A DNA stretch of 64,000 nt from positions 102,610 through 166,609 of the forward strand of contig JAKBEL010000011.1 of assembly GCA_021833825.1 (NCBI GenBank), in the 5' to 3' direction. Position 1 is the stretch's first letter. Each line of letters starts with the position of its first letter. This DNA is from a bacterium (GTDB taxonomy: Bacteria > Babelota > Babeliae > Babelales > Vermiphilaceae). The notes beneath the pieces are model-generated. The model was not told the DNA's origin. It saw nothing but the letters and a program-made list of their open reading frames with translations, and ran no database searches. Position numbers and translations under genes: made by a program. Positions 8,673 to 16,908 of this stretch are shown piece after piece.

Positions 8673-8723
8673 CCTGTCGGGCGAAGCTTACCAAGTCTGA
8701 AGACCTGGATAAGCGTAGACTGA
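8673..8723. repeat. Structured 51-base hairpin repeat (family 2, copy A)
   Basis: GCTTA 8686-8690 pairs with TAAGC 8710-8714. Next come CCA with TGG, and GTC with GAC, around a TGAA loop. It aligns without gaps to 9158-9208, where the outer stem is GTTTG/CAAAC, so two base pairs changed on both sides. Confidence 0.6.
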
Positions 8724-8813
8724 TCACCTATTCGGCTTGAGTCAGGTTCAACCTTATATCGGATATATTTTATAATCTTCTCATATAACCAAAGATACAT
8801 TTGTAATATTGCT

Positions 8814-8980
8814 CCCGCTCATTCTGAGGATCTCTAGTAGAGAGATATCGAAGAATAATAATTATTACTCGAGTAATTGATTATGAATGGTTTTTTCGAT
8901 ACTTTTTTTTGATGCAAAAACTTGTATCGCCCTTCGACAACCTATTGCACAAGGTGCAACAGGGCTTAGAATGATTGGAA
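8814..8980. repeat. Interspersed intergenic repeat (family 3, copy B)
   Basis: Contains GCTCATTCTGAGG, ATATCGAAG, the palindrome ATTACTCGAGTAAT, TTGATTATGAATGG and TTCGATACTTTTT in the same order as the copy at 3036-3245. A TTGCAC/GTGCAA hairpin lies near its end. Confidence 0.6.
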
Positions 8981-9157
8981 GAATGGTAAATATTATAAAT
9001 ATTATAAGATGTATCTGATCGAGATCTTTGATACCCTTAAGATCGAAGTCTTTAGACTGAAGAGCGTGGGGTGGAATAGATCAACAGAGGCGATCAAGCT
9101 GCAAGCTTGCTTCCGGATTATCAAGACTTTGACGAGAAGGCCTTGATGCCAGTCTGG

Positions 9158-9208
9158 CCTGTTGGGCATAGTTTGCCAAGTCGGAAGACCTGGACAAACG
9201 TAGACTGA
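9158..9208. repeat. Structured 51-base hairpin repeat (family 2, copy B)
   Basis: GTTTG 9171-9175 pairs with CAAAC 9195-9199, CCA pairs with TGG, and GTC pairs with GAC, around a GGAA (GNRA-type) loop. An additional outer stem, CAGTCT 9150-9155 with AGACTG 9202-9207, is present only in this copy. Confidence 0.6.
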
Positions 9209-9314
9209 CGAGGATAAATAAAAAAATAAAAAAGAAAAATTGATAAAGAAAACTAAAAATATAATAAGAACAAAATAAGCTATCCGCTCAGGATAAAATA
9301 AAAAGTCTCTCTTT

Positions 9315-10409
9315 TTATCGATGCTGCCACAGAGCAATGAGTATCTCAATAAAAATAAGAATAAGAATTAACACTTCAAGCATCTCGCCACGAATAGAAT
9401 CTATTTTATGTTGGTTGACTGATTGGATGTCGCCGGTGATTTCAAGTTTTTGGTCAATGGAATTGCGCCAACCGTTAAGATCTAATTTATCAACAAGCTG
9501 TTCATAAATTTCAGAAAAGTAGGGCTCTCCTACTAATTTGATGCTGCTCTCCATGCGTTCAATGATCACCTGAATATCAACTTTTAATTTGCTCAGTTCA
9601 TCAATAGGGCTTTTGTGGTTTGTTCCAACAAAGGGTAGATATGAACTGAAAGGCACTTTGCCAAAACGTTCCTCGTAAATAAGATTAAGTTTCTGATCAA
9701 GTAGGCGATCGAAAAATCGTAACTCTAATGCTTGAATGTTTGCAAACTCAAATAGATAGAGAATCTCTTGATAATCAGGGTCATAAACAAATGCGGCTTC
9801 AATGTCGACAATGATGAGGTCGCCTTTAAAATAACCGATTGAATCATCAAGAACTGCAGCCTTTTGATATTCAGCCAATGTTTCAGTCTCAAAGCGGAGC
9901 ATAGAGACGATTGTATTGCCATGTTCTCTTTTCAGCTCCATGGTATCAACATATTGCGGTAATTGATCTACTTGAATGACCAAATATGATGATTTAGTCA
10001 AAAAGAATCTGCCCCCCTTGGTGAAATCTTTTATAGCTTTGAATACATTTCCAGCATCGATAACGCTCTGTTCTTGAAACTTATTATCGATGACTTCAAT
10101 ATTTTTTCGGACCTCTTCGAGAGTATCTTCAAAGGGAATGCGATAGGTTAATGATATTGTGCCAAAGTTATGCAATCTGACACTCTGGCATCCATAACTA
10201 CTGTGTGGATGAGGCAGGTCAATCTCGAGTGGCATATGATAGTTTTTGAAAAATTTTGGAACATTATAAAAGCGTGTAATAATATGCTTTGCGTTACTTA
10301 CAGCTTCCAAATTGATCTCATCACCGATATCAAATGCGTGAAAGATGTAAAGATTACCGGTGAAGATCCCATCAGTGTGGGGTATTAATGCGTGAGATTG
10401 ATCTGTCAT
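9315..10409 (-). CDS. RMD1/YagE (DUF155) family membrane-associated protein
   Basis: A 364-residue protein resembling the RMD1/DUF155 family. An N-terminal alpha/beta region contains FGTISLTYRIPF, then a helical middle, and a C-terminal segment RGEMLEVLILILIFIEILIALW, which matches the family's ending (R--LE--I--LI-iEi) and forms one membrane helix. In eukaryotes members are mitochondrial (RMND1) and act in translation; bacterial members have no settled role. AGGAAC lies 9 bases before the ATG at 10409. The downstream side is the repeat-rich gap, and lepA ends on the same strand upstream. Family membership was judged from memory of the C-terminal motif. Confidence 0.65.
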   Translation of the reverse strand: MTDQSHALIPHTDGIFTGNLYIFHAFDIGDEINLEAVSNAKHIITRFYNVPKFFKNYHMPLEIDLPHPHSSYGCQSVRLHNFGTISLTYRIPFEDTLEEVRKNIEVIDNKFQEQSVIDAGNVFKAIKDFTKGGRFFLTKSSYLVIQVDQLPQYVDTMELKREHGNTIVSMLRFETETLAEYQKAAVLDDSIGYFKGDLIIVDIEAAFVYDPDYQEILYLFEFANIQALELRFFDRLLDQKLNLIYEERFGKVPFSSYLPFVGTNHKSPIDELSKLKVDIQVIIERMESSIKLVGEPYFSEIYEQLVDKLDLNGWRNSIDQKLEITGDIQSVNQHKIDSIRGEMLEVLILILIFIEILIALWQHR

Positions 10410-10545
10410 GGTTGGTAGTTCCTATAGGTATAACTAATAATTATGCTTTACTGTATCAGATAATAGCATGGTCTTGCAACTGTGAAGTATCACCTTTATA
10501 CTTTTTTTGTATAATGATTACGCTTAGCGGTTTTGTTTTTGGGCT

Positions 10546-10586
10546 ATTAAAGAAATAGATTTGAATTCGTCTTCTATTTCTTTAAT
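10546..10586 (-). terminator. Probable terminator of lepA
   Basis: ATTAAAGAAATAGA (10546-10559) and TCTATTTCTTTAAT (10573-10586) are perfect 14-base inverted arms with a 13-base loop. The hairpin starts in the last four codons of lepA. It is AT-rich, so it is weaker than the other terminators listed here. Confidence 0.45.
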
Positions 10587-12400
10587 ATTGCATAGAACGC
10601 TTCTTGTGGCACTTCAACGTTGCCAACCTGTTTCATACGCTTTTTACCAGCTTTTTGCTTTTCAAGCAATTTACGTTTACGAGAAATATCGCCACCATAA
10701 CATTTTGCAGTAACATCTTTGCGCAATGGAGCCACCGATTCTCGAGCGATAATCTTTGACCCAATGGCTGCCTGAATAGCAACTTCAAAGAGTTGCCTTG
10801 GAATAACTTTGCGTAATTTTTCAGTCAATTCACGGCCTAAATAGTATGCTTTATCTTCATGCACAATAACTGAAAGAGCATCAACCGGTTTTTTATTCAG
10901 TAATATATCCATTTTGACCAGATCTGCAGGTTCATAACTTGAGATCTCGTAATCAAAGCTTGCATAGCCAGAACTTAATGATTTTAGTTGATCATAGAAA
11001 TCTGTGGCCACTTCATTGAGTGGTAACTTATATTTTAAAATAATGCGCTCTTCATCTAAATAGGACATATCAATCTGCTCGCCCCGTTTGTCGGCGCATA
11101 GATTGATAATGTTGCCCAGATACGCTTTAGGAACAATAATAGTCGCTTTGATCATCGGTTCGTATATGTTCTCTATTTTACTAGGATCTGGAAAGTCTGA
11201 TGGGGTCTCAATAGAGAGCTCTTGACCATCTTTTAATGTAATTTTATAAAGAACGTTTGGTGCTGTTGCAATAACAGAGAGATTATATTCTTGTTCTAAT
11301 CGTTGTTTGAATACATCCATATGCAAAAGTCCCAAAAATCCACAGACAAATCCTAGGCCTAATGCAGGAGAGGATGTTTTGCTGACCGTGACGCTTGCAT
11401 CATTAAGTGTCAATTTTTCAATTGCGTCTGAGAGTTCATCAAAGTCGTCGTTATCAATAGGGAATATTCCAGCAAATACCATCGGTTTTGCTGGTCTGAA
11501 ACCTGGAAACGGATTGACCGGTTTTTTATAGGCCATTAAAGTATCACCAACGCGAGCCTCTTTAACCGTCTTCATTCCGGTGATCACATAACCGACCTGT
11601 CCTGCATAAAGAGCTTGTGTAGCCTGTTGTTCTGGATACATAAGTCCAATCTCTAATACTTCGTACTCTTTGCCAGTATGAGCCAATGTGATCATTTGCC
11701 CTTTTTCAATGGCACCATCATGAACCGCAATTAAGCAGACAACGCCACGATATTCATCATACCAAGAGTCAAATAGTAATGCCTTTAGTGGTTTTTCAGT
11801 TGATCCTTGTGGATGGGGAATCTTTTTTACAATCTCATTGAGAATGTTTTCAATACCAATACCCGATTTTGCAGAGGCCAATACTATCTCATCATTTTTA
11901 AAGTCGAACAGTTTTTCAAGTTGATGAGCAATCCGTTCTGGTTGCGCATTTGCCATATCTATCTTGTTGATGATAGGAATCATGATCAGATCTTGATCGA
12001 AGGCTAAATAGAAATTTGCCATTGTCTGAGCCTCTACGCCTTGTGCAGCATCAACAATAAGTAGTGCTCCTTGACATGCATAGAGCGAGCGTGAGACTTC
12101 ATAACTGAAGTCGACATGTCCAGGAGTATCAATGAGGTTCAGAAGATAGGTTTCACCTTGATATTCATAGAACATAGAGGCTGTCTGAGCCTTAACAGTA
12201 ATTCCACGCTCTTTTTCGACCTGTAGTTTATCAAGAAATTGTTCATTTTTATTTCGAGATGACAAAGTTCCAGTATATTCAAGTAGTCGATCTGAAAGGG
12301 TTGATTTGCCATGATCAATATGGGCAATAATAGAGAAATTGCGAACTTTGTCCGGTGTAAAATTTTTTAAATTTATGCGTGATAAATCCATGCTACTCAT
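10574..12400 (-). CDS. lepA: LepA / elongation factor 4
   Basis: A 608-residue translational GTPase of normal length. GTP-binding motifs are intact: AHIDHGKST near residues 26-34, the RGITVKAQ switch I, DTPGH, and NKID. The C-terminal LepA-specific domain (CYGGDISRKRKLLEKQKAGKKRMKQ, split here only by reading) is present and ends in QEAFYAILKK. It acts on ribosomes in initiation and possibly in back-translocation. Two ATGs, at 12400 and 12391, are possible; neither has a strong ribosome site, and the longer is reported. It is a stand-alone unit with its own terminator-like hairpin. Confidence 0.95.
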   Translation of the reverse strand: MSSMDLSRINLKNFTPDKVRNFSIIAHIDHGKSTLSDRLLEYTGTLSSRNKNEQFLDKLQVEKERGITVKAQTASMFYEYQGETYLLNLIDTPGHVDFSYEVSRSLYACQGALLIVDAAQGVEAQTMANFYLAFDQDLIMIPIINKIDMANAQPERIAHQLEKLFDFKNDEIVLASAKSGIGIENILNEIVKKIPHPQGSTEKPLKALLFDSWYDEYRGVVCLIAVHDGAIEKGQMITLAHTGKEYEVLEIGLMYPEQQATQALYAGQVGYVITGMKTVKEARVGDTLMAYKKPVNPFPGFRPAKPMVFAGIFPIDNDDFDELSDAIEKLTLNDASVTVSKTSSPALGLGFVCGFLGLLHMDVFKQRLEQEYNLSVIATAPNVLYKITLKDGQELSIETPSDFPDPSKIENIYEPMIKATIIVPKAYLGNIINLCADKRGEQIDMSYLDEERIILKYKLPLNEVATDFYDQLKSLSSGYASFDYEISSYEPADLVKMDILLNKKPVDALSVIVHEDKAYYLGRELTEKLRKVIPRQLFEVAIQAAIGSKIIARESVAPLRKDVTAKCYGGDISRKRKLLEKQKAGKKRMKQVGNVEVPQEAFYAILKK

Positions 12401-12480
12401 TTAATGAAGGTTAAAAAGGTATATATTTAGTATAAAATAAGAATCCCTCTTTGTATATCACAAGTTTTAATAGAAAGAGC

Positions 12481-12510
12481 TTGCGCGAGGGCAATACCAT
12501 AGCTTATAAT
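12481..12510 (+). promoter_or_regulatory. Promoter for the Dps-like gene
   Basis: TTGCGC at 12481-12486, an 18-base spacer and a perfect TATAAT at 12505-12510, 43 bases before the start codon. Confidence 0.5.
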
Positions 12511-12553
12511 TGCCTCAGAGTTATTAATCTATTTTTTTAAAGGGGAGAATGTC

Positions 12554-13132
12554 ATGCAAAATAGAACATTGTATGCAGGAATTCTGTTATTGTGTGTGGT
12601 ACATATTATTGGTCAGCAGTCTAATGTGGTTATTGCTGGTGGGCCAATGGGGGGCGAACCTCTGGTCAATATAGGCCTTGATGGAGCTGCTCGACAAGAT
12701 ATCGCATTACGTCTGAATAAACTTTTAGCAGACGAATATGTGCTGTATGTAAAGACTCAAAAATATCATTGGAATGTGACGGGGCCATTCTTTGGGCCTC
12801 TGCATAAACTATTTAATGATCAGTATGATATGCTCTTAGAATTTATTGATGAGGTTGCAGAGCGAGTTCGTGCACTTGGATTTAAAGCATCTGGCACTAT
12901 GGTTGAATTTATAGAGCTCACTTCACTTTCAGAAGATATGGGTGTTAATCCTGAAGCGAATGTCATGATCAAAAATTTATTAGATGATCATGAGACGGTT
13001 ATTCGTGAACTGCGAGACTATATTGATTATACGCATGATCGTAAAGATTTAGGCACAGAAAATTTTTTAGCAGAATTGATTGTAAAGCATCAGAAGATGG
13101 CATGGATGTTAAGAGCTCATCTGGTTGGATAA
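12554..13132 (+). CDS. dps: Dps/ferritin-like protein with a signal peptide
   Basis: A 192-residue Dps-family protein. The core has HWN at 72-74, LHKLF at 83-87 and FIDEVAERVRALG at 97-109. Ferroxidase ligands match H72, H84, D99 and E103. The usual Asp/Glu four residues after the second His is Asn88, with Asp89 next to it. Dps forms 12-mers that oxidise and store iron and, in many species, protect DNA. Unusually, a hydrophobic segment at residues 6-20 followed by polar residues reads as a signal peptide, placing the protein outside the cytoplasm. AGGGGAGAA is directly before the ATG. It stands alone and is closed by the 48-base palindrome at 13146-13193. Confidence 0.88.
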   Translation: MQNRTLYAGILLLCVVHIIGQQSNVVIAGGPMGGEPLVNIGLDGAARQDIALRLNKLLADEYVLYVKTQKYHWNVTGPFFGPLHKLFNDQYDMLLEFIDEVAERVRALGFKASGTMVEFIELTSLSEDMGVNPEANVMIKNLLDDHETVIRELRDYIDYTHDRKDLGTENFLAELIVKHQKMAWMLRAHLVG

Positions 13133-13145
13133 TATTATAATTTTT

Positions 13146-13193
13146 TTACAAAGAGCAGACCCCCTTAAATTTAAGGGGGTCTGCTCTTTGTAA
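13146..13193. terminator. Perfect 48-base palindrome, bidirectional terminator
   Basis: Two 24-base arms with no loop (left arm begins TTACAAAGAGCAGACCCCC). It is flanked by T/A runs and lies between the converging dps and LRR genes, so it can end transcription from both sides. Confidence 0.85.
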
Positions 13194-13209
13194 GTTTTTA
13201 TTAGACTCT

Positions 13210-14379
13210 TTAGAATGTAAAGTAGACTTCTGGAAAAGTTGCTACTAAAAAGTCTTGTTGAGATGTTGTGAGAGAGTTTCCTGTTAAAATAATTTCAGCC
13301 CCATCAGCTATTGATTCTGGCTCAAAGCTTGTTAAATTATTATATGAGAGATCTAGATATATTGAGTTTCCAATATTATTTAATGCAGCAGGTGGCCAAG
13401 AGCTTAGAACGTTATTGTTCAAGTAGAGATAGCGCAAGTTTGCATTGCCATCAATAAGATCACTTGGAATATCAACGAGTGAATTATTATCTAAAAAGAG
13501 TATATTAAGGTCAGTAAGATTAAGAAGGTCTGATGAGGTCATGGTTGTTAACATATTGTAAGATAGTTCTAATAATCCTAACTGATCAAGATTGCTAAAG
13601 AGTCCTTCAGGCAGAGTAGTCAATAGGTTGTGGCCTAGGTATATCTCTTGCATGGCAGGTGTTGAATCAAAGAATGTTGTAGGAAGGCTTTCAATAAGAT
13701 TGTTATCTGCAATAAAATAGTATGTGTTAGGAATGCCTTGAAAAGGATCAACTGGAAAGTTTGGGTCATCATTGGATCCAGCAATGCAGTTATCATTGAA
13801 TATTGCGATGTTAATATCGGTATTTGATAGATCTTGAAGACCATTTAAACTTGATATGTTTTTATCATTGAATAATAGTATGCCAACGCTTCCTAGATAT
13901 AAAATAGGAGCATCATTTAAGCTTAGATATTCCCCTATTGAAAGAAGTGTTCCATTACAGGTGCGTGTTTTATGATGATGGGGATGATTGTGAGAGTGTT
14001 CATTATTTGGTCTGATATTGTCAAGAACAAGAGCGCAGCCTAAAGAGGAGAGTTTCTCATGTAAAAGAGCGAGTTCTTTGCCGCTAATTGGCGATGAAAG
14101 TTTTTTTGCAATGAGAGAGGCGACTCCATTGATAATGTAGGGATTGCCAAAAGCTTCAGCTTCTGATAAAAATTTCATCAGTTCTTCGAGATCTTTTTTG
14201 GCAAGGAGCTTTGCAAGTTTTTTATTGAAACAATCTGTAATATATTTTTCGTCATTTTTTTTGCATTTTTCTAAAATATCTGATGCTGTTTTAATAAAAT
14301 TTTTTTTCTCACCTAAGCATATGGTTGATAAAAAAAGAGAGCATGTAATATAAAACAGAGATAAAGTTTTTTTATTCAT
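13210..14379 (-). CDS. Secreted leucine-rich-repeat protein
   Basis: About 389 residues. The start at 14379 is chosen because GAAGGATC precedes it and a good signal peptide follows (MNKKTLSLFYITCSLFLSTICLG). The N-terminal third is helical with a His cluster (HSHNHPHHH). The C-terminal half carries about seven LRRs of the form LxxLxLSYNxLTxxPxxxF. It ends with the cap LTTSQQDFLVATFPEVYFTF. It is a paralogue of the gene at 14510-15637, which has the same architecture and cap. LRRs mediate protein-protein binding; with export this suggests a surface or host-facing ligand binder. It lies 130 bases after that paralogue on the same strand. Confidence 0.8.
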   Translation of the reverse strand: MNKKTLSLFYITCSLFLSTICLGEKKNFIKTASDILEKCKKNDEKYITDCFNKKLAKLLAKKDLEELMKFLSEAEAFGNPYIINGVASLIAKKLSSPISGKELALLHEKLSSLGCALVLDNIRPNNEHSHNHPHHHKTRTCNGTLLSIGEYLSLNDAPILYLGSVGILLFNDKNISSLNGLQDLSNTDINIAIFNDNCIAGSNDDPNFPVDPFQGIPNTYYFIADNNLIESLPTTFFDSTPAMQEIYLGHNLLTTLPEGLFSNLDQLGLLELSYNMLTTMTSSDLLNLTDLNILFLDNNSLVDIPSDLIDGNANLRYLYLNNNVLSSWPPAALNNIGNSIYLDLSYNNLTSFEPESIADGAEIILTGNSLTTSQQDFLVATFPEVYFTF

Positions 14380-14509
14380 AAGATCCTTCTTTGAATATAT
14401 TTTGTACATATTGTTATCAAAGATGATCGTTGCATTTGGCAATGATATCTGTCAATACATTCTCTTATTTAAAAAAAAAGGCAGCTTAGAGAAGGTCAAA
14501 AGTTGAACA

Positions 14510-15637
14510 TCAGAATGTAAAATAGACATCAGGATAAGTCGATTGAATTACATCTTCCTGTGAGATGGTTAATGCATTTCCAGTTAAAATGATCTGGCTG
14601 CCCGGAAGAAGCGTGTCCGGAGTGAAATCAACTAAAGAATTATATGAAAGGTCTAAGTAGATAAGCTCGATTAGGCTATCAATTGCGCTTGAAGGCCAAG
14701 AGGTTAGCTCATTATTATTTATATAAAGATAATTCATGAGGGGATTTTTTATAAAAAAGTCTTCAGGGAGATCTTTTAGTGAATTATGATCTATGTAAAG
14801 TACTTCAAGAATAGGGCAGTTCATAAGATCTTCGCTCGGTATTTTAGAGAGCATATTATAAGAGAGTCGCAATAGTGCCAGTTCATCGATATTGCTAGTA
14901 AAAGCTGCAGGAATCGATGTTAATTGATTTTGGCCTAAATTCACCTCTCGCATAAAAGGAGTTGATTTAAAGAATGTCGCAGGTAGGCTCTCAATCATAT
15001 TTTTATTAATTAAAAGATTGTAGGCATTTGGTAGCCCCACAAATGGATCGGCTGGAAATTGTGGATCAAGAGTGTCACCAAAAATACAATTATTGGCAAG
15101 GATGATAAGGCCCACATCTGATAATGATATATCTTGTATGCCATATAGGCTGTTGATGTTTTTATTATCAAATCGAAGAATGCCCATACTGCCTAAGTAT
15201 TCTAATGGAACATCATATAGGCTTACATAATCTGCAATAGATAGTTCTGCACCAGGGCTACATGCTCGAGTTGATTTTTTATGATTTTTTATGCTTATAT
15301 ATTTATTGATGAAAGCATATGTTTCAGGAGTTACCATATTTTGTATTTGGGCAAGAGTCTCTTGCTCTTCTTCTTTATTAAGCCTGTCGACGATAACAGC
15401 TGCTATTCCGTTTATTAAATAGCTGTTTTTAGAGTCTTGTGCTTTAATGAGATTAAGCATAAGTTCTTGAATTGTTGTATTAGAAAAGAGAATATCAAGT
15501 TTTTCATTAAATATGCGAGGAGTGTAGGCATGTTCATTCATGCATTCTGCTAAAATAGTTAGTGATGATTCAATCAGATCAGATGCATCTAAGTTATTGA
15601 TAATGATGGTCAAAAATAAACAATATATTCTTCCCAT
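14510..15637 (-). CDS. Secreted leucine-rich-repeat protein (paralogue)
   Basis: About 375 residues. A helical N-terminal domain precedes six to seven LRRs (for example NLGQNQLTSIP and YIDHNSLKDLP). The C-terminal cap LTISQEDVIQSTYPDVYFTF matches the neighbour at 13210. The start MGRIYC at 15637 overlaps the upstream stop in a TAATG junction and has AAGGA in front. The N-terminal hydrophobic stretch (IYCLFLTIIINNLDA) is a signal peptide. It is therefore translationally coupled to the fibre-domain gene upstream, tying the LRR proteins to the same structure or pathway. No enzyme motif. Confidence 0.8.
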   Translation of the reverse strand: MGRIYCLFLTIIINNLDASDLIESSLTILAECMNEHAYTPRIFNEKLDILFSNTTIQELMLNLIKAQDSKNSYLINGIAAVIVDRLNKEEEQETLAQIQNMVTPETYAFINKYISIKNHKKSTRACSPGAELSIADYVSLYDVPLEYLGSMGILRFDNKNINSLYGIQDISLSDVGLIILANNCIFGDTLDPQFPADPFVGLPNAYNLLINKNMIESLPATFFKSTPFMREVNLGQNQLTSIPAAFTSNIDELALLRLSYNMLSKIPSEDLMNCPILEVLYIDHNSLKDLPEDFFIKNPLMNYLYINNNELTSWPSSAIDSLIELIYLDLSYNSLVDFTPDTLLPGSQIILTGNALTISQEDVIQSTYPDVYFTF

Positions 15638-16908
15638 TAAAATCCTTCTGTCCATTCTATTCCTCCTATTACATTGACTGATGATCCTGGTAATTGCACG
15701 GTCATGGTCAATGAATCTCCTGGATAGGCAACAATATTATAAATTGACGGGGGTATTACTGGTGATTTACCGGATGATAAACCTGAAAATGGTGCAACAA
15801 GATATAAAGTTCCAGTTCCAGCAACATATGTTCCAGCAGTGCTATATGAAGTGACTGAAGTATTTGCATTTACAGCCGAAAATGATGTGCCTGTAACAGT
15901 AGCATTTTTGTAAATACGAACAATCATAGGAACACCACCTCCTGATGTTTGACCAATCGTGTATGTTGCATAAGTCAGATTTATTTGATTTTGAATCGAT
16001 TGAAAAGTATTTTGGTTGCGAATGGTCAACAGATGAGTCTCGGTTGCTAAGGGAATGGTTTTTGCATTGGTCACAAGGAATGCTCTGTTGCCTATTTTAT
16101 CGTTAACATTGACAATTGACATATTCCAGCTGGCTGTTCTTAAAGTAAGATTATTTCCTCCGATAGGGTCAAAGACTTGGGCGCCCATAGGTAAAAAAGC
16201 GTTATTAATAGAAGGGGTTGGGGCTGTATTTGGTTGCTCAATTACATGAAAAAGAATCCAATTGCCATTATTGTTCATAATATAAAATTTGATTGCTGCA
16301 CTGCCTAACCAGCCATAAACAATCCGAAAAACATTTAAATTTGCAGGTCTATATAGAAAACCGCTGGGGCCTGTTCCATTTAATCTATCTCCATTGAAGT
16401 TGCTCTGTGAGACAAATGTATCAGTACCATTTTTGCGTAAAATTATTCCAAATGATGTTCCTTTAAATCCAACCGCAAAGCCATTTGTGTTGTCAATAAT
16501 GCCCAAGTATTGTTGTGTATTGGCAGCAAATGATCCGGTAAACGCTGCAGTAAAATATATTTCTGATTCATGTCCTGTTACATAGCGAAGGCTGGTGAAG
16601 CTTTCAACGCCAGCTGTAGAACCGGCTGTTCCTGAGGTGCTTAAAATTGCTTCGCTGTTTGCAGTTGTTGCGGTACCTCCATTGACCAATGTGGTGGTCA
16701 AAATAGTATTAGGAATGCCATATTGAAATTGTATGCTTAAATCATCATATCTTGGCTCAGCCTCTTTTACTCCAAATACTGAAATAAAAGCTTGGTTGTT
16801 TGTAGTGTTGGTCTGTGCAAATGAGTTGCCAAAAGTGATTATCTCATCGCCACCTTTTATTATATAGGGTGCGCATATGAAGATAGATGATAGTATAATT
16901 TTTTTCAT
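15637..16908 (-). CDS. Secreted protein homologous to the fibre C-terminal domain
   Basis: A 423-residue protein with a signal peptide (MKKIILSSIFICAPYIIKGGD). Almost all of it aligns with the last 430 residues of the gene upstream. Shared motifs are SIQFQYG, FTAAFTGSF, NGFAVGF, NLNVFRI, GWLGSA, IMNNNGNW, TASWN, KNATVTGT and a final YPG...W-E-F. It lacks the coiled-coil repeats. From memory, the pattern resembles a beta-rich domain of phage and large-virus tail-fibre-like proteins; this needs a profile search. The start codon directly abuts the upstream stop (TAAATG), so it is coupled to it. Confidence 0.75.
   Translation of the reverse strand: MKKIILSSIFICAPYIIKGGDEIITFGNSFAQTNTTNNQAFISVFGVKEAEPRYDDLSIQFQYGIPNTILTTTLVNGGTATTANSEAILSTSGTAGSTAGVESFTSLRYVTGHESEIYFTAAFTGSFAANTQQYLGIIDNTNGFAVGFKGTSFGIILRKNGTDTFVSQSNFNGDRLNGTGPSGFLYRPANLNVFRIVYGWLGSAAIKFYIMNNNGNWILFHVIEQPNTAPTPSINNAFLPMGAQVFDPIGGNNLTLRTASWNMSIVNVNDKIGNRAFLVTNAKTIPLATETHLLTIRNQNTFQSIQNQINLTYATYTIGQTSGGGVPMIVRIYKNATVTGTSFSAVNANTSVTSYSTAGTYVAGTGTLYLVAPFSGLSSGKSPVIPPSIYNIVAYPGDSLTMTVQLPGSSVNVIGGIEWTEGF

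Larger units (their letters stand above)
8308..9314. other. 1-kb gap filled with repeats
   Basis: No credible gene. The gap holds the family 1 element at 8386-8461, two copies of a structured hairpin at 8673-8723 and 9158-9208, and the family 3 repeat at 8814-8980. The sequence at 8460-8720 is richer in G and C than the surroundings. Confidence 0.6.

Noticed and set aside
9002..9349. 115-codon open frame on the minus strand at the end of the RMD1 gene
   Set aside because: It overlaps the RMD1 coding end and the hairpin repeats; hydrophobic only because of A/T-rich sequence, no ribosome site.
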